From an uncultured Gammaproteobacteria bacterium (lineage in GTDB: Bacteria > Pseudomonadota > Gammaproteobacteria > Arenicellales > JAANXG01), in NCBI GenBank assembly GCA_947258785.1, contig CAMYJT010000004.1, positions 95,719 through 159,718 of the forward strand: a stretch of DNA of 64,000 nucleotides, in the 5' to 3' direction. The position numbers and the translations under genes were made by a program. A model generated the notes under the pieces. The model was not told the DNA's origin. It worked only from the letters and a program-made list of their open reading frames with translations, and searched no databases. Positions 35,818 to 46,424 of this stretch are shown here, in pieces (position 1 is the first letter of the stretch; every line of letters begins with the position of its first letter).

Positions 35818-35968
35818 GAGGCCGTCCTCAAGGCGCCGGATTGCGGAGACCGGTGTCCCGGGGTGGCGTGCACCAAGATCGCGCGCGGGCACGTTTCCGG
35901 GGCAGCGCCGGCCGGGCGAGTGCGGTGCTGATTGATTTTAAATTGGAATCGGTTGACCATAACCGCTT
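35818..35968. promoter_or_regulatory. shared promoter region, Anbu / ATP-grasp
   Basis: 151 bp between divergent Anbu and ATP-grasp genes, so both must start here. It contains a short AT-rich segment just before the ATP-grasp gene (TTGATTTTAAATTGGAATCG). No defined operator was identified. Confidence 0.4.
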
Positions 35969-37426
35969 ATGCCTATTCGATGGAAAAACTACAAAGTCGC
36001 GGGATTCTACGACGAGCTAATCCAGCACGCCAACCGTCCCCGTGGCTGGGCGAGGCCGTTGTGCCGATTTTTCAGTTCACTCAAGGACGAAGATCTGCGG
36101 GAACGTCAAACGGCTTCCGAGCTGGCGATCCGCTCCATGGGCATCACGTTCACCGTGTACTCGGATGACGAGAGCGGCTCTATAGACCGGGCGTGGCCCT
36201 TCGACATCATTCCCCGCCCAATACGTAAAGATGAGTGGGATGGAATCGAACGCGGGCTCGAGCAGCGGGTGCGGGCCTTGAACCTGTTTATCGATGACCT
36301 TTACCACGGGCAGAAGATCGTCAAAGACAAGGTGGTGCCGGCTGAATTGCTCGTTGACTCGAAGAATTTTCGTCCCCAGTGTGTCGGCGTCAATCCACCG
36401 CAAAAGGTTTGGGCGCACGTCTGTGGATCGGACCTGATACGCGGCAAGGACGGCACGATCTACGTTCTCGAAGACAATCTCCGGGTGCCGTCCGGTGTCT
36501 CCTACATGCTGGAGAATCGGTTGGTCATGAAGCGGGTCTTCCCCGAGCTGTTCGACCACTACAGCATCGAACCGGTTGATGACTACCCAACCAGGCTGTA
36601 CGAGTGCCTGGCGTCTCTGTCGCCGCGTCGGCGCGAATCCCCGGAGATTGCGGTGTTGACTCCGGGCATCTGCAACTCGGCATACTTCGAGCACGCCTAT
36701 CTCGCCCAACGCATGGGGGCCGAACTCGTGGAAGGGCCCGACCTGAACGTTGGCAAAGACAACTGCGTGTACATGCGGACGATTGGCGGCCTCGAACGCG
36801 TCGACGTGATTTACCGGCGCGTCGATGATCTGTTTCTCGATCCTGAGGTCTTCCAGCCGGATTCAATGCTCGGTGTGCCCGGTCTAATGCGCGCCTGGCA
36901 GAACGGCAAGGTTGCGCTGGCTAACGCACCAGGCGCCGGTGTGGCGGACGACAAAGTCATCTATGCGTTTGTTCCCAAAGTGATCAAGTATTACCTGGAT
37001 GAGGATCCGTTGATTCCGAACGTTCTCACGTACTTGTGCATAAACAAGCAGGAACGCAACCACGTGTTGGCCAATCTGGATAAGATGGTGGTGAAGGCCG
37101 CGAATGAGAGCGGCGGCTACGGGATGCTCGTCGGGCCGCAGTCGACCGCCAAGGAACGTGCTGCGTTCAAACGCCTGATCTGCAAAGATCCACGTAACTA
37201 CATTGCCCAGCCACTGATAACCTTGTCCACCACTCCGACGCTGGTCGACGACCATGCGGAACCACGCCACCTCGATCTTCGCCCGTTCATCCTTTCCGGT
37301 CAGGAAACCTATGTCACCACCGGAGGGTTGACCCGGGTCGCTTTGAGAAAGGGTTCCACCGTCGTAAATTCGTCTCAGGGTGGCGGCAGTAAAGACACCT
37401 GGATCATCGACACAGGCGGTTCGTAA
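35969..37426 (+). CDS. circularly permuted ATP-grasp protein (COG2308-type)
   Basis: A 485-residue protein of the circularly permuted ATP-grasp family. Characteristic segments are ALNLFIDDLYHGQKIVKDKV, DLIRGKDGTIYVLEDNLRVP, SGVSYMLENRLVMKRVFPEL, VLTPGICNSAYFEHAYLAQ, and the late KAANESGGYGMLVGP with TVVNSSQGGGSKDTWI. ATP-grasp enzymes ligate a carboxylate to an amine through an acyl phosphate; this family is predicted to make or extend a small peptide. The alpha-E gene starts directly after its stop, without a gap. Confidence 0.9.
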   Translation: MPIRWKNYKVAGFYDELIQHANRPRGWARPLCRFFSSLKDEDLRERQTASELAIRSMGITFTVYSDDESGSIDRAWPFDIIPRPIRKDEWDGIERGLEQRVRALNLFIDDLYHGQKIVKDKVVPAELLVDSKNFRPQCVGVNPPQKVWAHVCGSDLIRGKDGTIYVLEDNLRVPSGVSYMLENRLVMKRVFPELFDHYSIEPVDDYPTRLYECLASLSPRRRESPEIAVLTPGICNSAYFEHAYLAQRMGAELVEGPDLNVGKDNCVYMRTIGGLERVDVIYRRVDDLFLDPEVFQPDSMLGVPGLMRAWQNGKVALANAPGAGVADDKVIYAFVPKVIKYYLDEDPLIPNVLTYLCINKQERNHVLANLDKMVVKAANESGGYGMLVGPQSTAKERAAFKRLICKDPRNYIAQPLITLSTTPTLVDDHAEPRHLDLRPFILSGQETYVTTGGLTRVALRKGSTVVNSSQGGGSKDTWIIDTGGS

Positions 37427-38353
37427 ATGCTGTCTCGCGTTGCCGAACGCATCTATTGGATGGCGCGCTATCTGGAACGCGCCGAAAACACCGCACGCCT
37501 AATCAACGTCAACGCACACTTGCTGCTGGATCTGCCGAAAAAACTACCTCTGGGTTGGCGGCCACTGATTGATATATCCGGCTACGGAAAATTGTTTGAC
37601 GATCTTTATCCCGAGCCCAGCGAGCGCAACGTCACCCGTTTTCTCGTTGCCGACAACCGCAACCCCAGTTCCCTGCTGTTGTCCTTGAACAATGCACGTG
37701 ATAACGCCAGGGCGATACGCGACATCATCCCCAGAGAAGGGTGGGAGGTTATTAACGCGTTGTACCTCGACACCAAGGCGTCCCTACCGATGGGACTTGC
37801 TCAGAAGCGCCGGTTCGAGTTTCTGCACGCGATCATAGGTAGAGTGGAACAGATGACCGGGTTGTTAGCGGGCACGATGCTGCGAAACGCCGGTTACAAT
37901 TTTCTGCGCATGGGCCGTAATCTGGAACGTGCCGATATGACTACCCGTATCGTCGATGTGCGTTCGGAAAGTTTGCTGCCGCAGGAGCCCGAGGAACTGC
38001 TTCCGTTCGAAAACATCCAGTGGATGAGCGTGTTGCAATCGTTGTCGGGTTATCAGAGCTACAGTCAAAAGATTCAAGGCCCGGTTAGACGCCGGAACGT
38101 CGTTCGATTTCTGCTTCAGGACCCCGAATTTCCTCGTACGTTCCTGTATTGTGTTGGCCAGGTGAAGCAGTGTCTTAGAGATCTACCCCACAAGCGGGAC
38201 GCCGTTAAGCTCATCGATCGGACACTGCGCTCGATTCGGCGGGCCAGACTGGAAGAGATGGACAAGGACGGCCTGCACAAGTACATAGATAAGTTGCAGT
38301 TGCGTCTCGCGCGCCTCGACGGCGTGATCACAGGAACTTATTTCGCGCTGTAA
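37427..38353 (+). CDS. alpha-E domain protein (COG2307-type)
   Basis: A 308-residue all-helical protein. It begins MLSRVAERIYWMARYLERAE, the typical alpha-E start, followed by NTARLINVNAHLLLDLP, SSLLLSLNNARDNARAIRD and MGRNLERADMTTRIVDV. In other genomes it lies next to COG2308 ATP-grasp proteins and is taken to act as a partner or scaffold in the same predicted amide-ligation reaction. It starts at the base following the ATP-grasp stop, so the pair is co-translated. The transglutaminase-like gene that often follows is not here. Confidence 0.9.
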   Translation: MLSRVAERIYWMARYLERAENTARLINVNAHLLLDLPKKLPLGWRPLIDISGYGKLFDDLYPEPSERNVTRFLVADNRNPSSLLLSLNNARDNARAIRDIIPREGWEVINALYLDTKASLPMGLAQKRRFEFLHAIIGRVEQMTGLLAGTMLRNAGYNFLRMGRNLERADMTTRIVDVRSESLLPQEPEELLPFENIQWMSVLQSLSGYQSYSQKIQGPVRRRNVVRFLLQDPEFPRTFLYCVGQVKQCLRDLPHKRDAVKLIDRTLRSIRRARLEEMDKDGLHKYIDKLQLRLARLDGVITGTYFAL

Positions 38354-38398
38354 ACAGCAATTGGTACCGACGGAACTCGGATCAACCAAGGCTTCCGG

Positions 38399-38869
38399 TC
38401 AGCGGTCGGTGTGGACCGGCGGGTACTCGGGATGGGGCTGTGGGCAGAAAAACTTGAACACATACGGCGACTCCGATGTCCCGATAACGACAACGTTGCC
38501 GTCCAGCAATGTACAGCGGCTACCCTGGGCGGACCCGCCGACCATCTGGTTGCCGACGATGGTGCCGCAGGTGCTGCCGCGGTCGAACAGTTGGTACCCG
38601 CCATCGTCCGTCTGTTCGATTTGAAAGTGTTGACGGGAGACGTACAGCACCGGACCGGGATCACAAAGATACAGATCATTGGTCGGCGGACATGAAAGCT
38701 CGCGGCGCTCGAGAATGCGCAATCGTCCGTGCACCACGCCGAGACGTGATTCGCGGCCGATTCGATACGGAAAACGATTCACCGATATTCGATCGGTTCG
38801 GATCATGCTCCGCGCTTCCGGAGTAAGTGGTTCGAGGAACGGAGAGTGTGCATGCATCATGGCTGCCAA
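38399..38869 (-). CDS. FHA-domain protein
   Basis: A 156-residue protein with one forkhead-associated domain (about 33-140): FPYRIGRESRLGV, then VSRQHFQIEQTDDGGYQLFD with the phosphothreonine-binding Arg/Ser-His, RGSTCGTIVGN, and a final strand GNVVVIGTSESPYVFKF. It would read phosphothreonine on a partner. No kinase or phosphatase gene lies nearby. It is convergent with the alpha-E gene (45-bp gap). The start is uncertain; an internal ATG at 38857 is also possible. Confidence 0.78.
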   Translation of the reverse strand: MAAMMHAHSPFLEPLTPEARSMIRTDRISVNRFPYRIGRESRLGVVHGRLRILERRELSCPPTNDLYLCDPGPVLYVSRQHFQIEQTDDGGYQLFDRGSTCGTIVGNQMVGGSAQGSRCTLLDGNVVVIGTSESPYVFKFFCPQPHPEYPPVHTDR

Positions 38870-39992
<1,123 letters not shown>

Positions 39993-40066
39993 CGCACCGT
40001 TGAATCGGGACCGGTTCTTCCTTACAATTCGCCGTCCGATGGCGACGCTGATTCAGACCGTCTCCT

Positions 40067-40101
40067 AAAGGGAGAAACCTAAGGGGTTTCTCCCTTTTTT
40101 T
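40067..40101 (+). terminator. rho-independent terminator between dapB and carA
   Basis: A perfect 13-bp stem (AAAGGGAGAAACC, 40067-40079, with GGTTTCTCCCTTT, 40085-40097), 5-base loop, and a T run (40095-40101). Confidence 0.9.
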
Positions 40102-40166
40102 CGGCTCGATCGGCGCAGCGCGTAGTTGGGTGTACGCCGTGGTCGGGCAACAACCTTGAGGAAATT

Positions 40167-41345
40167 GTGGCCAACACTGCCTTATTAGCGCTCGAAGACG
40201 GTACCCTGTTCGAAGGGCGGTCGATTGGTGTTTCCGGGCAATCCGTCGGCGAGGTGGTGTTCAATACCGCAATCACCGGCTACCAGGAAATTATCACGGA
40301 CCCGTCCTACGCCCGGCAGATCATCACCTTTACCTATCCCCACATCGGCAACACCGGTGTCAATCCGGAGGACGTCGAGTCGACGGCCATCTACGCCGCC
40401 GGTGTGGTTATCCATAACCTGCCGCGAAGGGTGAGCAGTTGGCGGTCGACTCAATCGTTGGGCGAGTATCTGCGCGAGCGGAATGTCGTCGCCATTGCGG
40501 ACATCGACACCCGCAAGTTGACGCGGCTGCTTCGCGAGCACGGCGCGCAGAACGCTTGTCTGGTGGCCGGCTCGCAGCCGGATGCCGCCGAGGCGCTGTC
40601 TGCCGCCCGGGCTTTCCCGGGTTTGCAAGGGATGGACCTCGCTTCTGTGGTCACTACGAGCGAACCGTATGTCTGGAGTCAGGGTGGTTGGGATCGCTCG
40701 GCGTTAGCGTACCGTGCGCCGGTCCCCGCCGATTTTAGGGTTGTAGCTTACGATTTTGGCGTGAAACACAATATCCTGAGACTGTTGGCGGACCGGGGCT
40801 GCAACGTGCGGGTGGTTCCGGCGACGGCCGCGGCCCGAGACGTGCTGGCCGAACGGCCCGATGGCGTATTCCTCTCCAATGGGCCCGGCGACCCGGAACC
40901 CTGCGGCTACGCCGTCGACGCCATCCAGCAGATATTGGCCGCGAACCTTCCGGTGTTTGGGATTTGTCTGGGGCATCAGCTCTTGGCACTAGCGTGCGGC
41001 GCGAAGACGGTAAAGATGAAATTCGGTCATCATGGGGCCAACCACCCGGTGCAGGACTTGAGCAGCGGACAGGTGTTCATCACCAGTCAGAATCACGGAT
41101 TTGCCGTAGACGAGCGCAGTTTGAACGATCGTCTCCGGGTCACTCATAAGTCATTATTCGACGGGTCGATTCAGGGTCTGGCTTGCGTGGACCGGCCGGC
41201 GTTTTCCTTTCAGGGGCATCCGGAAGCGAGTCCCGGGCCTCAGGACGTCTCCTACCTGTTCGATCGCTTCGTGGCGTTAATGATAGAGCACAGGCGGTTG
41301 CCGTCGGGCGCCGATGCGGTCGGCGCCGTGGGCGGTCATGCCTAA
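40167..41345 (+). CDS. carA: carbamoyl-phosphate synthase small (glutaminase) subunit
   Basis: A 392-residue class-I amidotransferase that feeds ammonia to CarB for arginine and pyrimidine synthesis. Start GTG at 40167 has GAGG 7 bases upstream. The glutaminase triad appears with Cys267 in [14 protein letters not shown] and the His-x-Glu of GHPEASPGP. The N-terminal domain starts [17 protein letters not shown]. It overlaps carB by 8 bp (41338-41345). Confidence 0.96.
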   Translation: MANTALLALEDGTLFEGRSIGVSGQSVGEVVFNTAITGYQEIITDPSYARQIITFTYPHIGNTGVNPEDVESTAIYAAGVVIHNLPRRVSSWRSTQSLGEYLRERNVVAIADIDTRKLTRLLREHGAQNACLVAGSQPDAAEALSAARAFPGLQGMDLASVVTTSEPYVWSQGGWDRSALAYRAPVPADFRVVAYDFGVKHNILRLLADRGCNVRVVPATAAARDVLAERPDGVFLSNGPGDPEPCGYAVDAIQQILAANLPVFGICLGHQLLALACGAKTVKMKFGHHGANHPVQDLSSGQVFITSQNHGFAVDERSLNDRLRVTHKSLFDGSIQGLACVDRPAFSFQGHPEASPGPQDVSYLFDRFVALMIEHRRLPSGADAVGAVGGHA

Positions 41346-44300
41346 GCGCACCGATCTCCGCAGCGTGCTCATCATCGGCGCCGGTCCCATCGTGATCGGC
41401 CAGGCCTGCGAGTTTGACTATTCCGGCGTGCAGGCCTGCAAAGCGCTGAAGGAGGAAGGTTATCGGATCGTCCTGGTCAACTCGAATCCGGCCACGATCA
41501 TGACCGATCCTGACTTTGCGGACGCGACATACGTCGAGCCCATACACTGGCGCACGCTGCAGACGATCATCGAGCGTGAACGCCCTGACGCGCTGCTGCC
41601 GACGATGGGCGGACAGACTGGACTGAACTGTGCCTTGGATCTGGCCCGGAACAACGTGCTGGCAGACTGCGGTGTGCAGCTTATCGGCGCGACCCGAGAC
41701 GCAATTGACAAGGCCGAAGACCGTGAATTATTCAAGAAGGCTATGAGCCGGATTGGCCTGGAGACCGTCCCGGGGGCGTTGGCCCACAGCATGGAAGAGG
41801 CGTTCCAGGTCCAGGCGATGGTCGGTTACCCCGTCATCATACGTCCGTCGTTTACCCTCGGTGGCAGTGGTGGTGGTATTGCATACAACAAGGAGGAGTT
41901 CGTCGAGATCTGCCAGCGGGGTTTGGAGGCGTCACCGACTAAGGAATTGCTGATCGAGGAATGCATTGTTGGATGGAAGGAATTCGAGATGGAAGTGGTG
42001 CGCGACCGCAGCGACAATTGCATCATCGTGTGTTCCATTGAAAACGTCGACCCGATGGGCCTGCACACCGGAGATTCGATTACGGTGGCACCGGCACAGA
42101 CCCTTACCGATAAAGAGTTTCAGCACATGCGTGACGCCAGTATTGCGGTGTTGCGTGAAATCGGTGTCGACACCGGTGGGTCGAACGTTCAATTTGCGAT
42201 CAATCCGGAAAACGGCCGCATGGTCATCGTCGAGATGAACCCCCGCGTTTCCCGCTCCTCGGCCCTGGCATCGAAGGCCACGGGCTTCCCAATCGCCAAG
42301 GTCGCGGCAAAGCTCGCGATCGGATACACACTGGACGAGCTGCGTAACGAGATTACCGGCGGCGCAACGCCCGCGTCTTTCGAACCAACCATCGACTACG
42401 TGGTGACCAAAATACCGCGGTTCGATTTTGAGAAATTTCCACAGGCCGATGGCGTATTGACGACGCAGATGAAATCGGTCGGCGAAGTCATGGCCATCGG
42501 CCGCACGTTTCAGGAGTCTTTGCAGAAGGCGATGCGTGGACTGGAGATCGGCAGCTACGGTTTTGAACCGAGAATCGACTTCGAGCAGGATGACGACGCC
42601 GGCGAGGAGTCGCTCACCCAGGCGCTGCAGGTGCCCGGGGCCGGCCGTTTGTGGCATATTGCCGATGCGATCCGCGCCGGTGTATCAGTAGAGCGGGTGT
42701 ATGAACTGAGTGGCATTGATCCGTGGTTTCTGGCCGAGATCGAGGAATTGATCCATATCGAGCGGGATATTCATCCGGAGGTTGGGATTGACCGCAGTCG
42801 ATTGTTGACGTGGAAGCGCAAAGGGTTTTCCGATCGGCGCCTGGCCCAGCTGCTAGGCATCAATGAGCAGGCGATGCGAGCACTGCGTCACGCTCAAGGG
42901 ATACGTCCCGTCTACAAGCGTGTGGATTCCTGCGCCGCGGAATTTGCAGCCGCCACCGCTTACCTGTATTCCACATATCAGGATGAATGTGAGTCTGACC
43001 CGGAAGACCGGGACAAGATTATCGTCCTCGGTGGCGGGCCCAATCGGATCGGTCAGGGTATCGAGTTTGACTACTGTTGTGTCCACGCGTCGATGGCCCT
43101 GCGGGAGGACGGCTACCAGACCATTATGGTCAACTGCAACCCGGAGACGGTTTCAACCGATTACGACACCTCGGACCGCTTGTATTTTGAACCGCTGACC
43201 TTGGAAGACGTGCTGGAAATTATCCAGGTCGAAAAGCCTACTGGCGTAATCGTTCAATTCGGCGGGCAGACGCCACTCAAGCTTGCCAAGGATCTGGCCG
43301 CCGCCGGCGCTCCGATCATCGGAACCTCGCCGGACGCCATACACGAAGCGGAGGATCGGGAGCACTTCCAGCACCTGGTGGACAAATTGGAATTGTTGCA
43401 GCCGCCGAATCGGACGGCGAGCAGCCCCGAGGAGGCACTGCGGTTGGCGGAAGAGATCGATTATCCGCTGGTCGTGCGGCCGTCATACGTATTGGGTGGC
43501 CGGGCCATGGAAATCGTGCGGAGTCGCGATGACCTGGACCGGTACATGCGCTCCGCAATCCAGGTCTCCAACCAGTCGCCCGTGCTGTTGGATCGATTCC
43601 TGGCGGACGCCATTGAGGTTGATGTGGACACGATCAGCGATGGTAGCACGGTGTTGATTGGCGGGATCATGGAGCACATCGAGGAGGCGGGTGTGCACTC
43701 CGGGGACTCGGCCTGTTCGTTGCCGCCGTTCAGTCTCTCGAAAACCACACAGGCGGTGTTACGGGACCAGACCCGGCGCATGGCCCTCGCTCTTCATGTC
43801 GTGGGGTTGATGAACGTACAGTTCGCGGTGAAGGACGATCAGATTTACGTGCTCGAGGTGAATCCGCGGGCCTCGCGGACGGTGCCGTTCGTGTCCAAAG
43901 CGACATCGCGCCCACTGGCTAAGATCGCGGCCCGCTGCATGGTCGGCGCGTCGCTCGTCGAGCAGGGGGTGACGGAGGAACTCGTGCCTCACTATTATGC
44001 GGTCAAGGAAGCCGTGTTCCCGTTCATCAAATTTCCTGGAGTCGACACCGTGCTCGGCCCGGAAATGAAGAGCACCGGCGAGGTGATGGGGATCGGGGCT
44101 AGTTTCGGAGAAGCATTCTACAAGTCACAGCGTGCGGCGGGAGCGGAGATTCCGCGGCGAGGACGAGCGCTAGTTTCAGTAAAACGGGGTGATCAACAGG
44201 CTGCTGTGGAGATTGCCCGCTATCTGTCCGAACATGATTTCGAGTTGGTGGCCACCAGCGGTACTGCGCGGGTCCTGCACGCGTCAGGCATAGCGGCGCA

Positions 44301-44559
44301 GCCGGTGAACAAGGTGAAACAAGGCCGTCCCCACGTTGTCGATATGATCAAGAATCAGGACATCAATTTGATTGTGAATACGACCGAGGGCGGACAAAGC
44401 CTGCGCGATTCTTATACCATCCGCCGCGAAGCACTCCAGCACAAGATCACTTATTTTACGAGTCTGGCGGCCGCCCGCGCAGCGTGCGCAGCCCATCGGG
44501 AGCGGGACGAAGGGAGGGTGAATCGACTGCAAGACCTGCACAAAGAACTGGCAGCATGA
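41338..44559 (+). CDS. carB: carbamoyl-phosphate synthase large subunit
   Basis: A 1073-residue enzyme, identical in length to E. coli CarB. Two ATP-grasp halves (about 1-400 and 555-935) each carry the [18 protein letters not shown]- or [17 protein letters not shown]-type start and GGQT loops; an oligomerisation domain lies between, and the C-terminal MGS-like allosteric domain (about 937-1073) binds regulators. The start at 41338 overlaps the carA stop. The carB stop overlaps the greA start (ATGA), so carA-carB-greA are coupled. Confidence 0.97.
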   Translation: MPKRTDLRSVLIIGAGPIVIGQACEFDYSGVQACKALKEEGYRIVLVNSNPATIMTDPDFADATYVEPIHWRTLQTIIERERPDALLPTMGGQTGLNCALDLARNNVLADCGVQLIGATRDAIDKAEDRELFKKAMSRIGLETVPGALAHSMEEAFQVQAMVGYPVIIRPSFTLGGSGGGIAYNKEEFVEICQRGLEASPTKELLIEECIVGWKEFEMEVVRDRSDNCIIVCSIENVDPMGLHTGDSITVAPAQTLTDKEFQHMRDASIAVLREIGVDTGGSNVQFAINPENGRMVIVEMNPRVSRSSALASKATGFPIAKVAAKLAIGYTLDELRNEITGGATPASFEPTIDYVVTKIPRFDFEKFPQADGVLTTQMKSVGEVMAIGRTFQESLQKAMRGLEIGSYGFEPRIDFEQDDDAGEESLTQALQVPGAGRLWHIADAIRAGVSVERVYELSGIDPWFLAEIEELIHIERDIHPEVGIDRSRLLTWKRKGFSDRRLAQLLGINEQAMRALRHAQGIRPVYKRVDSCAAEFAAATAYLYSTYQDECESDPEDRDKIIVLGGGPNRIGQGIEFDYCCVHASMALREDGYQTIMVNCNPETVSTDYDTSDRLYFEPLTLEDVLEIIQVEKPTGVIVQFGGQTPLKLAKDLAAAGAPIIGTSPDAIHEAEDREHFQHLVDKLELLQPPNRTASSPEEALRLAEEIDYPLVVRPSYVLGGRAMEIVRSRDDLDRYMRSAIQVSNQSPVLLDRFLADAIEVDVDTISDGSTVLIGGIMEHIEEAGVHSGDSACSLPPFSLSKTTQAVLRDQTRRMALALHVVGLMNVQFAVKDDQIYVLEVNPRASRTVPFVSKATSRPLAKIAARCMVGASLVEQGVTEELVPHYYAVKEAVFPFIKFPGVDTVLGPEMKSTGEVMGIGASFGEAFYKSQRAAGAEIPRRGRALVSVKRGDQQAAVEIARYLSEHDFELVATSGTARVLHASGIAAQPVNKVKQGRPHVVDMIKNQDINLIVNTTEGGQSLRDSYTIRREALQHKITYFTSLAAARAACAAHRERDEGRVNRLQDLHKELAA

Positions 44560-45032
44560 TGCGGGTGATACTCACAGCCGAGGGTGCGGCGAAACTGAAA
44601 GAGGAATTGAGACGGCTAAAGGCCATTGAACGGCCACGGATCATTCAGGCCATTGCCGAGGCACGCTCCCACGGGGATCTGTCGGAGAACGCGGAGTATT
44701 CAGCGGCGAGGGAACAACAGGGTTTTGTTGAGGGCCGAATCAGCGAGTTGGAGATGCGGTTGGCGAGCGCGGAGGTGATCGATACGGAACAGTTGGGCGT
44801 TATCGACCGCGTTGTTTTCGGGGTGCACGTTGAACTCTATGATTTACACAACGAAGACTCGGTTGCCTACCAGATCGTTGGGGATTTAGAGGCAGATTTG
44901 GACAACGCGCGGATTTCCTTCAGCTCGCCGATGGGCCGCGCACTGATTGGTAAAAGTGTGGGCGAAGAGGTCGAGGTGCACACGCCAGGCGGTTTGCGCG
45001 TGTACGAGATCCTCAATATCCGCTGCAGTTAG
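44556..45032 (+). CDS. greA: transcription elongation factor GreA
   Basis: A 158-residue factor that rescues backtracked RNA polymerase. The N-terminal coiled coil carries the acidic tip in [21 protein letters not shown] (Asp/Glu of DLSENAEY), and the C-terminal FKBP-like domain ends with [18 protein letters not shown] and [10 protein letters not shown]. It starts at the ATGA overlap with carB; the immediately following ATG is an alternative. Confidence 0.96.
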   Translation: MMRVILTAEGAAKLKEELRRLKAIERPRIIQAIAEARSHGDLSENAEYSAAREQQGFVEGRISELEMRLASAEVIDTEQLGVIDRVVFGVHVELYDLHNEDSVAYQIVGDLEADLDNARISFSSPMGRALIGKSVGEEVEVHTPGGLRVYEILNIRCS

Positions 45033-45041
45033 CCGTAAGCC

Positions 45042-45554
45042 GTGCTCGTTTCTCCGCTGTGGCTGGCGTTGGAGCGGGTGCTGATTACGCTCTGGATTGG
45101 ACTGATGTGGGCGTTGGGATTTGTCGTCGTCCCTACGCTGTTTGCGGTTCTGGAGAGCCGTCAGGCGGCTGGTGAAGTCGCCGCCAGGCTGTTTGGACGA
45201 CTGAGCATCACCGGAATGGTTTGCGGCGTCGCGTTGCTGGCGCTCGCGGTACTGGTGAACCCGCGTCGGCGCTATCGGGGGTGGCCGTGGCGTTGCGCGG
45301 TGATTCTGATAGTGCTCGTGGTCACCATGATCGGCGAATATCTACTAACACCACAGATGGCGGCATTGAAACAAGCCACGCCCGGCGAATTTATGGCCGG
45401 ATCCGAACCGGCACAGCAGTTTGAACGCCTGCATGGGTTGGCGAGCGCGCTCTTTGTTCTCAACTGTGTGCTGGGTCTGGCTCTGGTGATTTGGCCGTCG
45501 TATTGCAGTGTGGCGGCGCGCCCCGGCGCTCAGTCCGGGGGACGGTCGGGCTAA
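45042..45554 (+). CDS. DUF4149 membrane protein
   Basis: A 170-residue protein with four transmembrane helices (about 8-30, 50-70, 84-104, 133-155). LWIGLMWALGFVVVPTLF and LTPQMAALK agree with DUF4149, often found beside greA. It starts at GTG 45042, 9 bp after the greA stop. Its last 95 bp are overlapped on the opposite strand by the tail of the methyltransferase-like gene. Confidence 0.7.
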   Translation: MLVSPLWLALERVLITLWIGLMWALGFVVVPTLFAVLESRQAAGEVAARLFGRLSITGMVCGVALLALAVLVNPRRRYRGWPWRCAVILIVLVVTMIGEYLLTPQMAALKQATPGEFMAGSEPAQQFERLHGLASALFVLNCVLGLALVIWPSYCSVAARPGAQSGGRSG

Positions 45555-46245
45555 GGGTCTGCATAGCACTCAATCGGCGAGCGCACTTTGGAGAATTCGT
45601 CAGTACGACACAACCACGCTTAAATCCTGTCTCATGCTCATCTCCTTTTGCCGGGAAAAAAAGTTGGAAATCGTTACTGTGTTGGGATGTCTGTAGGTAC
45701 TCTATGGTAAGTGCTTTGCCTTCACCATAATCATCGTATTGATATTTTGTACGGGGCACTTTGAAATCATCAACCATTACTACAGATTCGCGCCAAGTGG
45801 CGAAAATGATATCCAGTTCCTCACGAAGCGGCAGCTCTTTATCCCAGTGGGCGTCCAAATAGAAAAATACCTTGTCTTTTGGAAAATCTTTATCTTCCGC
45901 CAACACCTTCAAAAAGGCGCGACTATCGTTGTGTATGGTATGTATGCGTGGTTTAAATAGAAAACGCGCTAACACATATCCATAATTTCGAGAATCGGAC
46001 TCAACGGTATAAACTGGCAATTGTTTATTTGCCACGAAGGCTGTTGTATTGCCACGAAACGTGCCTGTCTCAATAATCACATTGAAAGATATTGTTTCAC
46101 ATAATTCTTCAAAAATTGCGCACCGAAAGGCCTGACCATTAAATGCACCACCCCAAATATTTTTGTACTCTGGCTTACTGAAATAATCGAAGATCCCTAG
46201 CAGTTTAGGACCAGCCAAGTTTTTTACGACCGTCTTAATGTTCAT
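45460..46245 (-). CDS. methyltransferase-like protein in an AT-rich islet
   Basis: A 261-residue protein. The core FNVIIETGTFRGNTTAFVA, VYTVESDSRNYGYVLARFLF and KVFFYLDAHWDKELPL (with VVMVDDFKVP) resembles SAM-dependent methyltransferases of the CmcI/rhamnosyl-O-methyltransferase kind. The start is the ATG at 46245; a longer TTG frame is less likely. The first ~210 codons are clearly AT-richer than all neighbours, a sign of recent transfer. The last ~30 residues are read from the opposite strand of the DUF4149 gene and look unconserved, so the true C-terminus may have been replaced on insertion. Confidence 0.65.
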   Translation of the reverse strand: MNIKTVVKNLAGPKLLGIFDYFSKPEYKNIWGGAFNGQAFRCAIFEELCETISFNVIIETGTFRGNTTAFVANKQLPVYTVESDSRNYGYVLARFLFKPRIHTIHNDSRAFLKVLAEDKDFPKDKVFFYLDAHWDKELPLREELDIIFATWRESVVMVDDFKVPRTKYQYDDYGEGKALTIEYLQTSQHSNDFQLFFPAKGDEHETGFKRGCVVLTNSPKCARRLSAMQTLSPTVPRTERRGAPPHCNTTAKSPEPDPAHS

Positions 46246-46424
46246 CTTTTTTTGTGTATTAAATCGCAACGCCAATGGCTATCTCGGTGTTTGGATAATT
46301 GTGTTATTTTGCCTTGTAAAATCAACAATAATTATACAGGGGCAAGTTGGCGTGTTAGAAAAACGCGAATCCGAGTGTGAGTCGGTGTTGCGTGGAAACC
46401 AAGCGCCGTCGGACGTGCGGTCAC
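46246..46424. other. AT-rich spacer upstream of the methyltransferase-like gene
   Basis: AT-rich near 46290-46340 (contains ATAATTATACAGG), then returns to the GC-rich background. Probably holds the promoter of the methyltransferase-like gene; no confident hexamers. Confidence 0.3.
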
